Below, one piece after another: positions 47,428 through 59,000 of a DNA stretch of 64,000 nt. The stretch spans positions 7,203,001 through 7,267,000 of the forward strand of contig CM074865.1 of the NCBI GenBank assembly GCA_037501455.1. The letters are read 5' to 3'. Numbering within the stretch: the stretch's first letter is position 1; every line of letters begins with the position of its first letter. This stretch comes from Lantana camara (lineage: Eukaryota > Streptophyta > Magnoliopsida > Lamiales > Verbenaceae). A program made the translations under genes and the position numbers. The notes beneath the pieces are model-generated. The model was given only the letters and a program-made list of their open reading frames with translations. It was not told the DNA's origin and did not search any database.

Positions 47428-47615
47428 TTTTTGTCTATCTTATTTCTTGTACTATTATTATTATTATTATAATAACAAAAACAACAAGAATGCCAAAAGA
47501 AACATAAAACCTTTTTGTCCATTATATATATATATATATATATATTTTTGCCTATCTTATTTCTTGTACTATTATTATTATTATTATTATAATAACAAAA
47601 ACAACAAGAATGCCC
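47428..47615. repeat. duplicated tRNA 3' flank (about 67 bp, twice)
   Basis: CTATCTTATTTCTTGTAC followed by an ATT run and AATAACAAAAACAACAAGAA occurs at about 47434-47494 and 47551-47614, separated by a (TA)n tract. A local duplication directly downstream of the tRNA terminator. Confidence 0.85.
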
Positions 47616-47625
47616 TTAAAATAAA

Positions 47626-47911
47626 GGGGGAATGTTTGAAAACTCCCCATGGGTTTGAAAACTTCTTTTAGCTCCCCATTTTCAAATACATCATTTGGGG
47701 TTTTAGATACGCGATTCTGGTATTTAGATACGCGATTCTGGGATTTGGATACGCGATTCTGGGATTTAGATACGTGATTTTTTCCTTGTATTTCAAATAC
47801 ATCATTTGGGGTTTTAGATACGCGATTCTTGAGTTTTAATACATCATTTTTGAAAATTGGGAGCTAAAAGGAATTGGACTTATCATTTGGGGAGTTTTCG
47901 GGAATTCCCCG
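47626..47911. mobile_element. 286-bp MULE-type MITE with internal GATACGCGATTCT repeats
   Basis: Inverted ends of about 70 bp (GGGGGAATG..GAAAACTCCCC against the complement of the right end, with a shared TTTTAGCTCCC). A perfect 9-bp duplication TAAAATAAA (47617-47625 and 47912-47920). The centre holds several copies of an approximately 20-bp motif, ATTTAGATACGCGATTCTGG (47700-47835). Confidence 0.8.
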
Positions 47912-47920
47912 TAAAATAAA

Positions 47921-48788
47921 TGAAAAAAGAGCAGTATAATAATATATGTGATGTCCACTTAAAAAAAGCACAGTACGTAGCGAATTGGGAATGAAAAATA
48001 AATACATGTGGTCTGAATGTGAAGACACATGCTACTGTCGTGCATGTAAAGACGAATCTTCCTCTTCCATTAGTTCATCAACATTTTAATTTTAACAAAA
48101 ATATACCAACAAATTAATTGAAATACGAAAAAAAAAATAAAAATTACATGCCAAATCCTAATTGTATGTTCAGCTGCGTCTGCTTAGGGCAAGATATGAG
48201 AAATCATGATATTTTATTTGGTCACTCAAATTTATATAATTAATTAGCCTCCAAAAATATATATATAAGAGGCTCATCACCGATTTATCAAAATACTTAT
48301 AATTTCCGTCACGTATACCATATGTTTAAGAGTAATTTTAAAGTTAAAAGAGGGTGATTGTCGTCACGAGCTGATTTGATTGTAGTTTAGTCTAAACATA
48401 CATGCATTTAAAATGTCAAAAGCATGCATCTATTATGGTTTATTTGATTAGAATAAGATTTATGTATTAAAAGTTGTTGATCGAATTGAGAAAATTGCAA
48501 ACTTGGTAAATCAAAATTATCAATTTAGTATTTTTGGTATATTTCATACAATAAAATAGGACCGTATTTTAAAAATTGATATACTTTTTGATCGAAATTC
48601 AATTTTGTCCGTCAAATATCTGACCCAATTTGATACATGGCGAAGTCCTAATTTGTCACGTGTAAATTTTGGTGGACAAAATTAGTTTTCGGTAAAAAAA
48701 TGTGTATTAAATTACTTGTTCTTAAAGATATGATCTTATAATTTATTGCCGGAAAATGAAATATATCAAAAAATATTAAATTAATCGA
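47921..48788. other. AT-rich spacer
   Basis: No gene recognised. Confidence 0.45.
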
Positions 48789-48796
48789 GTTGGTAT

Positions 48797-49500
48797 TAGG
48801 GGTGTACATAAACCTGCACAACCCGCTAAATCCACCCGAACCGAATCGAACCGCCCGAAAACCGCCGGTTGAAATTTTTAAAAAAATAACCGCGGTTGAA
48901 AAATATTACAACCCGCTACTTTCGGTTCGGGTGGTGGGTCTAATAATTCAAATCCGCCTACCCGCTACCCGACTGCTATACATATATTTATATTTTATTC
49001 GTAATTATAGTTATATAAATACATGATACACAATACAATTGTCATGTATATTATATAAATTATACATATATATAAGATATACTTTTGTGTTAAACTAATA
49101 TTATACAAGTTCTTTAACAAAAAATAAATTTATATTTATAATATGATATTTTTTATTGAATAATGTATATATATATATATATATATATATATTCATCTAC
49201 TTTGAAATCATTATGTATTAGCTGTAATAAGTGATAAACTAGAATAAATTCTCATATTCTTTATCTCTTTTTGATTATTGAGTTAAAATCAATAGTATAA
49301 AATATTTTTATTAAAAAAATACATATAAAATTCGTTAAACCGTCAATCCGCCCGCTATAAAACCGTACCCGCCCAACCCGAACCGTGTGATTTGAAAAAA
49401 TAATTATGTATTTACGGTTTATATTTTTACAAACCCGCATACTTCGGGTCGGGTAACATTTTACTTAAAAACCGTTCATACCCGACCGCGTACACCCCTA
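48797..49500. mobile_element. hAT-type MITE (TAGGGGTGTAC ends)
   Basis: 704 bp. Ends TAGGGGTGTAC and GTACACCCCTA. A perfect 8-bp duplication GTTGGTAT (48789-48796 and 49501-49508). Both arms carry CCCGAACCG and AACCGCCCG subterminal motifs; the middle is AT-rich. No transposase. Confidence 0.88.
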
Positions 49501-49508
49501 GTTGGTAT

Positions 49509-49940
49509 AACAAATTTCTAATTTTCCCTCGTGGAATTAAAGATACATTATCAGAGAGAGATATTACACTAAAATTTTAAAAAGTTGACAAAGATACGAT
49601 TAACATATTCAGAGAGAGAGAGAGATATTACACTAGAAATTTTTAAAAAGTTGGCAAAGATGATGAAATCTATTTGAGAAAGAATCTGTCAAATAAGTCA
49701 AGAATGGTGACATAAAAAGTAGGGTTTGCTTACACATGAAAAGGAATGCATGTTACTTAAATTACATGTATATGCACAATTGTACATTAATTTAGTGCTG
49801 CAGTTTTCAATTTTCATACCAACTATATAAAGAGTCTATTTCTTTTCCCCCTTTATGAGATATTGACATAATATTACATGCAAAATTTACCATTGATTTG
49901 GTTTAACTTAAAAGTTCGGTATTACAAGCTTCCCCATACG
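49509..49940. other. AT-rich spacer
   Basis: Contains GAGAGAGATATTACACTA twice (about 49553 and 49612). Nothing else seen. Confidence 0.45.
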
Positions 49941-50095
49941 GGAAATTCTTGCATGAGCCGGGTGTGGGTCCCAATTCCTACACCCGGCTCTAATACATGA
50001 TTAAAAAAATATTATTATTTTTATTCTTTTTTTAATCATGTATTAGAGCCGGGTGTAGGAATTGGGGCCCACACCCGGCTCATTCAAGAATTTCC
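49941..50095. mobile_element. fold-back element with near-perfect 69-bp arms
   Basis: The left arm 49941-50009 and right arm 50027-50095 are almost perfect complements (GAGCCGGGTGT and ACACCCGGCTC blocks) around a 17-base AT loop. As RNA it would be a long hairpin. No clear target duplication was found. It is probably a small MITE. Confidence 0.7.
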
Positions 50096-50548
50096 CCATG
50101 CATACACTTGCATAATTAGAAATATTGTGTTCGAACTTTTGAATACGCGATTATAATTAACATGGAGGAATTTACATTTTACGATTAATGGTACATATAT
50201 ATTAAATATCTTTTGAAAAAGATGGTAAAAGACTGTTTTTCTCTCCTTATCCACTTTTGGGTCACATCTTTGTACTAAGCAGATAAGATATATTTAGTAT
50301 ATGATAAACCACAAATCATATAAAGGGTTTATAATTCAGTACTGTTTACAAAGATAATGTTTGTTAGCAGTCAAATAAAGTCGATATTATCGTGTAAAGA
50401 GACCTACAAAAGGGTTGTTTTCTCCCCTTTAATTTCAGCTTTCTTCTTAATGCTTTCTTTTTTATCTTTCCTTTTATCTCATATTAGAAAAGGCGTCGAA
50501 GAGCAATAATGGAAACTTATATTTTGTTTGAAATCTAAAGAGTTTATT

Positions 50549-50792
50549 GCACCAAAAATCCTATGATATATCTAATTAGTACTCTGAACCCTGTGATTTG
50601 AAATGTCTCAAAACGAACCCTGCGATTGTATTAAATTAACACTCAAAACCCTACGGTCGTGACAACAACCACAACTGTAGGGTTTTGAGTGCTAATTTAA
50701 CGCTAATTCAATACAATCGCATGGTTCGTTTTGATACATTGTAAATTACAAGGTTCAGAGTGCTAATGAAGTATATCACATGGGGTGACCAA
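50549..50792. mobile_element. inverted-repeat MITE, about 115-bp arms
   Basis: The left arm has TACTCTGAACCCTGTGATTT, AAAACGAACCCTGCGATTGT and CACTCAAAACCCTACGG. The right arm carries the diverged complements in reverse order. No clear target duplication was found; the ends are approximate. Confidence 0.6.
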
Positions 50793-50799
50793 GAAAAAA

Positions 50800-51761
50800 A
50801 ACTCGAAATTTAAATATGAGAAATAAATATTTTCTTAAACCCCTGGGTATATACGCATGAATATGCACAATACATCAGATATGCATGCATGTGTTGTGTT
50901 GCCCGAGTAAAGTGATAGTCATGAAGAACGTCGGAGGATTTTCAAACTTTTGCAATATTACACATTGGCCCATTGTGATTGTAACTGTTTAAAGGTTGTT
51001 TTAAATTATATCTTGTTGTTTTGTGTAATTTTGCGTTTGTGGGCGGATGTGTTTATTGCGGGTGGGCATAATAAACACGAGTAATTATTCTTCAAGTGGC
51101 GATTCGTAGCGCGAGGGTGTCAGTGCAACATGTCTTACTACACCAATCGTGCCTATACTTACAAAAATTGTAGTATGAAATTATGTGTAGTAACAATGTT
51201 TATCTTCCGACACTTGAAAGTGCATTTAAAACCCTTTTTTTTTTTTTGGTAGTGACGGAAATATAGCACGGTATAGTAATGAATAAGGCAATTTCTATCA
51301 AGCAATTGCAAGGAAAGTGATTAACTCCGTGGGTTCACATCCTACCTGAAATCATGATTTTAACAAGTAATTCCTACGAATGTACATAACACACCTCAAT
51401 CCAACTCAAGTATAAGAACACAGATCAAATAAAGGTATCAAAACTTAAAACGGGAAAAAATCTAGAACTAAAAATAAAGAGATAAAAGAATGAACAGAAT
51501 TGAAAGTAAAGAGCAAGAGAACGGTTACAACTACAAGTACGTATCGTGTAGTTTATGCATGGTGTGATTTGTGGTGATGACCGAATTAAAATAATTAGAA
51601 AAACTAAAGAAAATAATATAGCGGCACATATATAATTTTATTCGAGGTAGAGCGACATTGATATTAAGAATTTCTTAAAATTTAGGAAAATAATAACAAA
51701 AAAAAAAGTATTAATTTTTTTTATTAGAAAGACTCGAACTCAAGAAATTCAAATTTGAAAG
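50800..51761. other. AT-rich spacer
   Basis: No gene recognised. Mixed AT-rich sequence. Confidence 0.4.
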
Positions 51762-51770
51762 TAAAGTGTC

Positions 51771-52307
51771 GAGCAAATTATATTTTTGGTCCCATAGAAT
51801 TAAGCTTTTCGTAATTTTCGTCCCATATTTTTAAAATTAGACACATTTAGTCCTATTAGTTTGAAAAAGTTGCAATTCTAGTTTCATCCGTCAAATAATT
51901 TATTGAAAAATGCATTTTTTCCGTTAAGTGCATTTTGGGGGGGAAATTTTACTATTCATTAGGTTGTTTTTTGCGGGAGTTTGTTCATTTTTTTGCGGGA
52001 GTTTGTTTATTAATACTCCATTTTGACATCCTGAATCAGCTTTGAAGCATTACTCTGATTAAGGTAATGTTGTGCTAAAATGAGGTATTAGTAATCGAAT
52101 TCCTACAAAAAACAACCTAATAAACAATAACTTGTCCCCCAAATTTCACTTAAAGGCAAAAAAATACATTATTCATCGATTATTTGACGGATGGAACTAG
52201 AATTGTAACTTTTTCAAAATAATGGGATTAAATATGTTTAATTTCAAAGATATGAGACTAAAATTGCAAAAGGTCTAATCATATCGGACCAAAAATATAA
52301 TTTGCTC
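51771..52307. mobile_element. MULE-type MITE with about 130-bp inverted repeats
   Basis: The left end GAGCAAATTATATTTTTGGT matches the complement of the right end base for base, and the similarity runs for about 130 bp. The flanks TAAAGTGTC (51762-51770) and TAAAGTTTC (52308-52316) are a 9-bp duplication with one mismatch. No coding capacity. Confidence 0.8.
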
Positions 52308-52316
52308 TAAAGTTTC

Positions 52317-52753
52317 TATCAAAAATTTAAAGGAATACTGTTGAACTTTAATGCACCGACGCTTCAAAAAAATATTATATAGTATCTATCAAAAATTTAA
52401 AGGAATGCTTTTGAACTTTAATGCACCGATAATTCTAAAAATATTATTTTGCATTGTTCGACACGTTTCATGTGAAAAATTCACAAAATAATTTGTATCG
52501 TTGTATTTATGTCATGTCATGTCCGTATCGCCGTACAAACCTTTTGAATAATGTTAGAGCTCAGTCGCAAACAAGTAATTGGGCTATAATTGGTTTGTTC
52601 AAATTAAAATAATATTGGGCTCAAAGCCCACACTGAGCCTAAAAGCGAGGCTATTTCGCTTATGCAAGCCTAAAAGACTTTCCATTCACAACCAAGTTGG
52701 GCCAATAAGTCTTGGCTTGAATTGATAACTAGAAGTTAAGAAGTCTAACTTCT
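52317..52753. other. AT-rich spacer
   Basis: Contains a tandem pair of TATCAAAAATTTAAAGGAAT-type sequences (about 52317 and 52386). A GTCATGTCATGTCCGTATCG patch near 52511 recalls the GATGCACGGA MITE family. Confidence 0.4.
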
Positions 52754-52761
52754 AGTTATCA

Positions 52762-53416
52762 TAGGGCTGTCAACGGGTCGGATTCGGACCGGATCAGGAG
52801 ATTCCGGATTCGAATCCGATAAGAGAATCCGAATATCGGATCCGAATCCGAATCCTATAGGATTCGGATTCATTGTTTTTGAATCCATATATAATCGGGT
52901 CAGATCCGATAAAAGATCCGATCCGACAAAAGATCCGATCCGATTAGTAATAAAATTTAATTTTTTAAATAACAAATTTGATATAAAAAATAAATATAAT
53001 TACATAATATTTAATAAATAATTATTATTTAATGAATTATTTGATAGTTTTGTTTATATTTATTTAAAATAAATTAATTTAAACTTATTATTAAAAGAAA
53101 ATATATAATTTTAGAGTAAAAAATTTAAATTTTATTATTTTTTAAAATGATAAATATGTGAAAATTTTAATTTTAATCATTTTACTTAATATTATGTACT
53201 AGTAAATAATTTATTTAATTAAATATTATATATAATATCGGATTCGGATTCTTAACGGATCGGATTCCTTAAATCCATATTCGCTCCATTTATTTCGGAT
53301 AACGAATATTTACAATCGGATATGATCCATCGAATATTTTTATCGGACGAATATGCTAAAATTCGGATCGGACTCGGATCGGATTCGGATTAAAATCCGC
53401 CCCATTGACAGCCCTA
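52762..53416. mobile_element. hAT-type MITE (TAGGGCTGTCAA ends)
   Basis: 655 bp. Ends TAGGGCTGTCAA and TTGACAGCCCTA. A perfect 8-bp duplication AGTTATCA (52754-52761 and 53417-53424). Both arms contain many ATCCGAATCCG or GGATTCGGAT motifs, likely transposase-binding subterminal repeats. The middle is AT-rich and non-coding. Confidence 0.9.
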
Positions 53417-53561
53417 AGTTATCAATTGACTAGAACAGTACAAAATTTATCACTACAACATTGTTCATTGTTGTTATTATTTTGGTGTTATTTCTATCTA
53501 TTTTGGTTTGAAACATCCATAATTTTTAGGAGAAGCAGATAGCTTAATGTTATATATCTGT

Positions 53562-53693
53562 ACTTGTGAAATAATAAATCATGAATCTAAATCTTATCGG
53601 AGTACGTATTAAAAAACAAATCACTATACTTGTGAAATAATAAGTCATGAATCTAAATCTTATCGGAGTACGTATTAAAAAACAAACCATTAT
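53562..53693. repeat. 66-bp tandem duplication
   Basis: ACTTGTGAAATAATAA and the following 50 bases occur twice in tandem (53562-53627 and 53628-53693) with very few differences. Confidence 0.85.
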
Positions 53694-53959
53694 CCATCGC
53701 TCCCTATATGTATTATTTGGATTCGAACGCGATCAAATTATTCAAGTACAAGTACACAACCCCTCGCAATTTTATAAATTCGAGCACGAAATCTCTTACC
53801 AAGGTAGCATATTATCGAACAAATTGGGTGGTATTTTAAGAACATCTAGAAATACTCTATGCGCATAATTTATAGATTTTTCTGTGGAAGCTAAGCAAAT
53901 ATTATTTACGCCACAAATGGTACTCTAATCTCTAAACATATCACCTAATCCGCCATTTC

Positions 53960-54379
53960 CTACCAGCACTGGTCAGTCTCCCAACTCCTCCGCCCCATCC
54001 CGGCGCTGTAACTACTCGCCGCCGTCCGCGGCGGCCGGAAAACAGAACCGTCGTACGCCGCCCGCTTCTCCGGGTCGGAGAGCGTGGCGTACGCCGCGTG
54101 CACCCTCATGAACTCGTCCGCCGCCGCCGCCGGCGCGACGTCGGGATGCAACACCCTGGCCAGGCTCCGGTACGCCGACTTGATCTCCTGACGCGTGGCG
54201 CCCGCTCGGACTCCCAACACGTCGTACAAAGACGCCGCCGCATTGTGGTGGCGAGCCGCGGTGGCGCAGCTGGCGGAGAGGCGGAAAGGACGGCGGAGAG
54301 GGAGGTGTCGCGGCGAGTGCGCGGCGGAGAATCCGCCGCCGGTAAATTGATTTGGGAGAGTGAATGATGTGGATGCCAT
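53960..54379 (-). CDS. small chloroplast-type J-domain protein (DnaJ 11-like)
   Basis: Single-exon co-chaperone of the J-protein family, 139 aa. The N-terminus (1 to about 44) is rich in Ser/Ala/Arg with almost no acidic residues, a typical plastid transit peptide. The J domain spans about 50-113: SLYDVLGVRAGATRQEIKSA, the HPD tripeptide at 78-80 (required to stimulate Hsp70 ATPase), then AYATLSDPEKRAAYD. There is no Gly/Phe region, zinc finger or client-binding domain, so it is a type III (DnaJC) protein. It resembles Arabidopsis chaperone DnaJ 11, chloroplastic, in size and layout. The very GC-rich coding sequence stands out from the AT-rich surroundings. Plastid targeting is inferred. Confidence 0.9.
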   Translation of the reverse strand: MASTSFTLPNQFTGGGFSAAHSPRHLPLRRPFRLSASCATAARHHNAAASLYDVLGVRAGATRQEIKSAYRSLARVLHPDVAPAAAADEFMRVHAAYATLSDPEKRAAYDGSVFRPPRTAASSYSAGMGRRSWETDQCW

Positions 54380-54450
54380 TTATGAGTGATTTTCAGATTT
54401 GGTTTCGATTCTCGATTCTGAATAGTGAGTACAAACGTAACGTACTGAGG

Positions 54451-54459
54451 TATTTATAG
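54451..54459 (-). promoter_or_regulatory. TATA box of the J-protein gene
   Basis: The minus strand reads CTATAAATA, about 75 bp upstream of the ATG at 54379. Confidence 0.75.
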
Positions 54460-54476
54460 AGGTGGAGCATGTGCAC

Positions 54477-54482
54477 CACGTG
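54477..54482. promoter_or_regulatory. G-box upstream of the J-protein gene
   Basis: CACGTG in CCACGTGC, about 20 bp upstream of the TATA box. Such sites bind plant bZIP and bHLH factors in light and ABA responses. Confidence 0.55.
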
Positions 54483-54484
54483 CG

Positions 54485-55134
54485 GGTGACGCGCGTGTCA
54501 TGAAGTGGCTTATCCAAACTGTCTTCGGAATGGATAAACCCGGAATTGCTGACAAGTAATGAAGTAATTTTTTATTTTTTTTTATTTTTGAGATATTGAA
54601 TATTTTCCAACATATATTTGAAAATTAATTACAATATATTTATTACCGATATAAGTTTAAGTCATCTGATCAAGATTTACCGTTTGATTTACTTTAGAAG
54701 TAGACTTTGATCTGATGTTGTTTCTTTTATATTAGAAGTGCATATTTAATTTACCAAGATTTACATTATACATAAAATCCACTCAACTTATATTCTAAAA
54801 GTAATTTTATATCTATGATATCACTTGTACTGATCTATTTTATGGTGCTTTTACGAGGGACAGTTTGAAATAACTAACCATCAGTTTGAAATATTTTTAC
54901 TTACTCCCTCATAAAATTATACAACATAATAGGATATGAATACTAAATTAGAACGTTTTAATACTACATTTTATGAAAAATATACGACATAGTTTGAGAG
55001 ATATTTTAAGTGCGATATTTTGTGAAAATTATACTATATTTTTCCAAAATGGGGAGTTAAGTAAAAATATGATGCACATTTGGGGATTTATCCCACGTTA
55101 TCCGCTTTTACAAATATTATTATCAAACACATAT
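54485..55134. other. AT-rich spacer
   Basis: Between the J-protein promoter and element B. Nothing recognised. Confidence 0.45.
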
Positions 55135-55943
55135 TGATGGGGTCAAAATACGATCGTCCCACGTAAGACACGTGGCATCACCGAGATGATGACATCTGTC
55201 CCCCCAAGGCTTCATCATCAATACACGAGCGCTAAGATCAACGAGCGCAATCCTTCTTCAGAAGTTAAGCCCAACGAGCGCTGCCACTCCCACGAGCGTC
55301 CTACATACTAAATGATGGGCACATTCACATGCCAAAGGAGCCCTCTTCGAGCGTCACACTCCCTCAGAGTGGTTTCCCCTTTGGCTCATCACTTGAACTG
55401 GAGCCTTCATCCCCCTCAGCGGATATCTTGGCCTCCAATACTCCAGGTTGTCACGAGCGCGCTCTTAAGCCCTCGTTACCAACCACCCAAATGGCTCTCT
55501 GACACAACGTACATGCCCGCGCACCTGCCACTGTTGCCGGCACTAACTTTTGGCTGCTTTTGCAGAAGATTCCTCCTAGGTTTCTCTCTCACAGCGCCAC
55601 GTGTTAGGGCAACATTCGGCCAGGACCACTTGAGGCAAATGACCAAAGGGCCCTTGACCCTCAACTATAAATAGCCAAAGTCATCTTCTACACTGGTAAG
55701 CATTCTTCATCACTGCAACTGTGACTGAACTTACATTTCTTCATACCTTGAACTGACTTGAGCGTCGGAGAGCCAAACTGGGTATCACCCCCAGTTCCCC
55801 CAGCTTGGCCTTCTGACTTTTCTTGTGTTTGTCCCAACAGGTAGAACCCCTTTCTCATTTCCGGCGAAGCTCCGGTGGTTTCCTCCACAAATACAAATCG
55901 TAAAGTGATCGGATTCGGATCAACCCATTTCCGAACCCCATCA
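55135..55943 (+). repeat. 5' LTR of element B
   Basis: 809 bp, TGATGGGG to CCCCATCA. Similar to the LTR of A but with differences and indels. TATAAATA at 55666-55673 is the likely promoter. Confidence 0.9.
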
Positions 55944-55947
55944 TTTT

Positions 55948-55966
55948 TGGCGCCGTCTGTGGGAAA
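55948..55966 (+). other. primer binding site of element B
   Basis: TGGCGCCGTCTGTGGGAAA, four bases after the LTR and identical to element A. Confidence 0.8.
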
Positions 55967-56034
55967 CCAGTCTTCCATCTTCTTCCTTTCTTTTTGTTGG
56001 TAGAAAAGCAAGCACACCTTTACCTTCAATAGTC

Positions 56035-59000
56035 ATGGTTGCTACGAGATCTGGAGTTGTGGGAGGAGGAGATAACGCCTCCCAGGATGCAAACATCATT
56101 ATTCCCTCCACCACTACTGGTGGAGCCCCGCCACCTTCCGTCGCCGCTGGTGGAGCACCTCCCGCCGCAGGAGTGACTCCACAAGCAGAGTCTTCTGTAC
56201 CACCACCTGCACCGCCGGCACCGCAGGTTCCCACCACCGCTGGAGGAGCCTCTCTCTCTGCTCCTCCGCAGCTTGCACAGAACCCCTGGGTCCATCCCCA
56301 GGTGATTCCCGGAATTCAGGGATACATGATGCCCCCACCGGGATACACTCTCACTCCGTCTGTTATGATGCCGCCGGTCCAGCCGTATCATGCAGGCCAG
56401 ATCCAGCTCCCGGTGGTGGTCCCCAGGGAGATCGAAGGAGTGGAGTTACCTCCACTGACCACCCAACAGTTGAGGGCTCTCTATGCCCAGTGTGAGGTTC
56501 AGGCGGCTCAGGGGGCATGGGAAAGGTTCCATTCCATGTACTTCCCCTCTGGGCAGTCCACTCAAATCGCAGCCCCTTTGGGCGGACAACAAAACTTTCC
56601 CCTCAGAGAAGCCCAGGCTGTCCTGAGGGCACAACCACCACCACCACCACCAACCAGAGAAGTGCCACAGCAGGAGGGCAACGAGCGTCCCTCCATGGGC
56701 AGGAATAAAGATCCCACGGAACGGGTAAATGATAATGAAGGAGACTCTCATGTCTCCAGGAGGGGCTCACGAGCCCCCAGGCACGGAGACAAGCAAGCAG
56801 ACGTAAATCCTGACATCCTCGCGGCTGTGCAAGACCAGCTGCAGGGTCTCAAGGATATTGTGGGACAGCTCTCACGAGGGCGCTCAGCTCAGATCTCCCC
56901 TAGTCGGGATGAACGGGTTGACGCCAGAAGCACCCGCACCAGGGACCCTCCACCAAAGGTCCCCCGCCGCAAGGAGCCGGAGGAAAACTTCGGCACGTAT
57001 GAATACCACCCATTGGCGAGGGGTTCACCCCTCGTAGAAGAAGTTCTGATGGCCCAAGCAGGCATGGCCAAAGTCCCCACTTCCATCAACCGTTACGACG
57101 GGACGACTGATCCAGCTGAACACTTGGATCACTTTGTGCATCTTATGCACCTCTATGAGCATTCCAGCAATTACTGGGCAAAAGTGTTTGTCACTTCCTT
57201 GGTAGGAATGGCTCAAGAGTGGTACAAGCGACTGCCGCCGCGCTCGATCCACTCATATGAAGAACTGGCTAATGCTTTCCTCAACCACTTCAATTCTTTG
57301 AAAGCGCCAGTCACCGCACCCACTGCCCTGTACAACGTGGTGCAAGGCAAGAGCGAATCTCTGCGCTCGTTTTTCGCCCGCTTCAACAAGGAGATCCTAC
57401 AGGTGGAGAGGCCTTCCATGGATTTCTTGATCCCAGTGCTCTTTCAGGCTGTGGATCACAAGCAATATGTGAGCAAAAAATTTGCTGATGCCATTGTGGA
57501 AAGGAGGCCTGGGACCTTCATGGCCTTAAGAGAAATAGCCGAGCCGTTCTTCGCGCTCGAAGACATGTATGGGACGAATGGTCCCCGGCATCATAGCCCG
57601 GCCAGGAACGAGCGACCTCATCACGAGCGGGGACGGGATGTGGCCGTAAAGAAAGAGCGCCCTCAGGAGCGCAGGAGGTCGCCACCACCCCCTCGTCGAT
57701 TCGAGCGAATTCCGCTCACCAGGCCAAATTCAGAAGTCTATAACCTCTCTGATAAGAAGCTCTTCAAAAGACCCATCAAGTCCACAAGCAGAGGGGGCAC
57801 GACACAGATGAGTGCCGACAGCTAGAAGCTGAAATTCAGAGGCTCGTCGCAGGGGGCCACCTGAAGGAGTTTGTCCCGGTGCTCGAGCGCTACGATGAAC
57901 AATGCAACGAGCGCTCCGGGAGGAGAAGGAGGAGTCCGTCCCGTTCAAAGAGCCCAAGGGGTAGGGGACCCCCTGAAAGCAGCAGCCGCCGAGGCAATAA
58001 AGGAAAGGCCCCTGAGCAAGAAAACGAGCCCTTCGCAGTCATAAATATGATTGCAGGAGGCTCATCAGGGGGGGATTCAAACGCCTCCCGACGGAGGTTC
58101 GTCCGGAGCTACAACCAACGCCCAGCAGTGCCCAAACCTATCTATGCCATCCAGAGATCAAGCGCTCAAAGGTCACGAGAAAATGATGTAATAGGCTTTG
58201 ATGATAGGGACTTAGAACATATTGTAACACCCCATGGGGAAGGTATAACCTCAGATTGCCCCATGGTGGTTAGTTTAGATGTTCATAATCATCTTGTAAA
58301 AAGGGTATTGGTGGATAGTGGAAGCTCCGTTAATGTTTTGCCTTATTCTACATTCTTAAAGATGAAGGTTGATCTTCCGCTCGAGCCTCTCAAAACGGCT
58401 CTTATTGGCTTTGGAGGCTAGGAAGTTGTCCCACGAGGGCAAATACGCCTAGCTACTTCGTTCGGCCGAGCCCCTCAGCGCAAAACACTCTTGGTAACGT
58501 ATGCAGTGGTGGAGATTGACATTCCATACAACATCATAATTGGGCGCCCTGCCCTCGTGGACTTCAAAGCCATCATCTCCACCTACCATCAGAAGATTAA
58601 ATTCCCTACTTCCGAGGGCGTGGGAGAAGTACTGTGCAATGTGCGAGAGGCTTGGGAATGTTACATGCTGTCTCTTAGAAAGCCTAAAGCGGAGAAAACC
58701 TTCCAAATTGGTTCCGCCAAAAAGTCAGTGGACTTTCCCAACCTTGATGAGGACAGCCCAGCCCGGAAGAGGGCGAAATTGAACAAGAAGAAGAACAAAA
58801 AGAAGAGGGGAAACAACGAGGAGAATCCCCTCGAAGGTGCACCACCAGGAACTGTTGGGGGATCATCCTCAGAAGGAGACGAGCCGGGAGAGGGTGAACC
58901 AGCACCCGGCGGCCGTTTGACAGGAAAGAAGAGGGCGCTCGAACTTCCTCGCCCTGAGGTAAGGATCGAACCCTCGGAGAAGTTCCTCACCATTGAGCTA

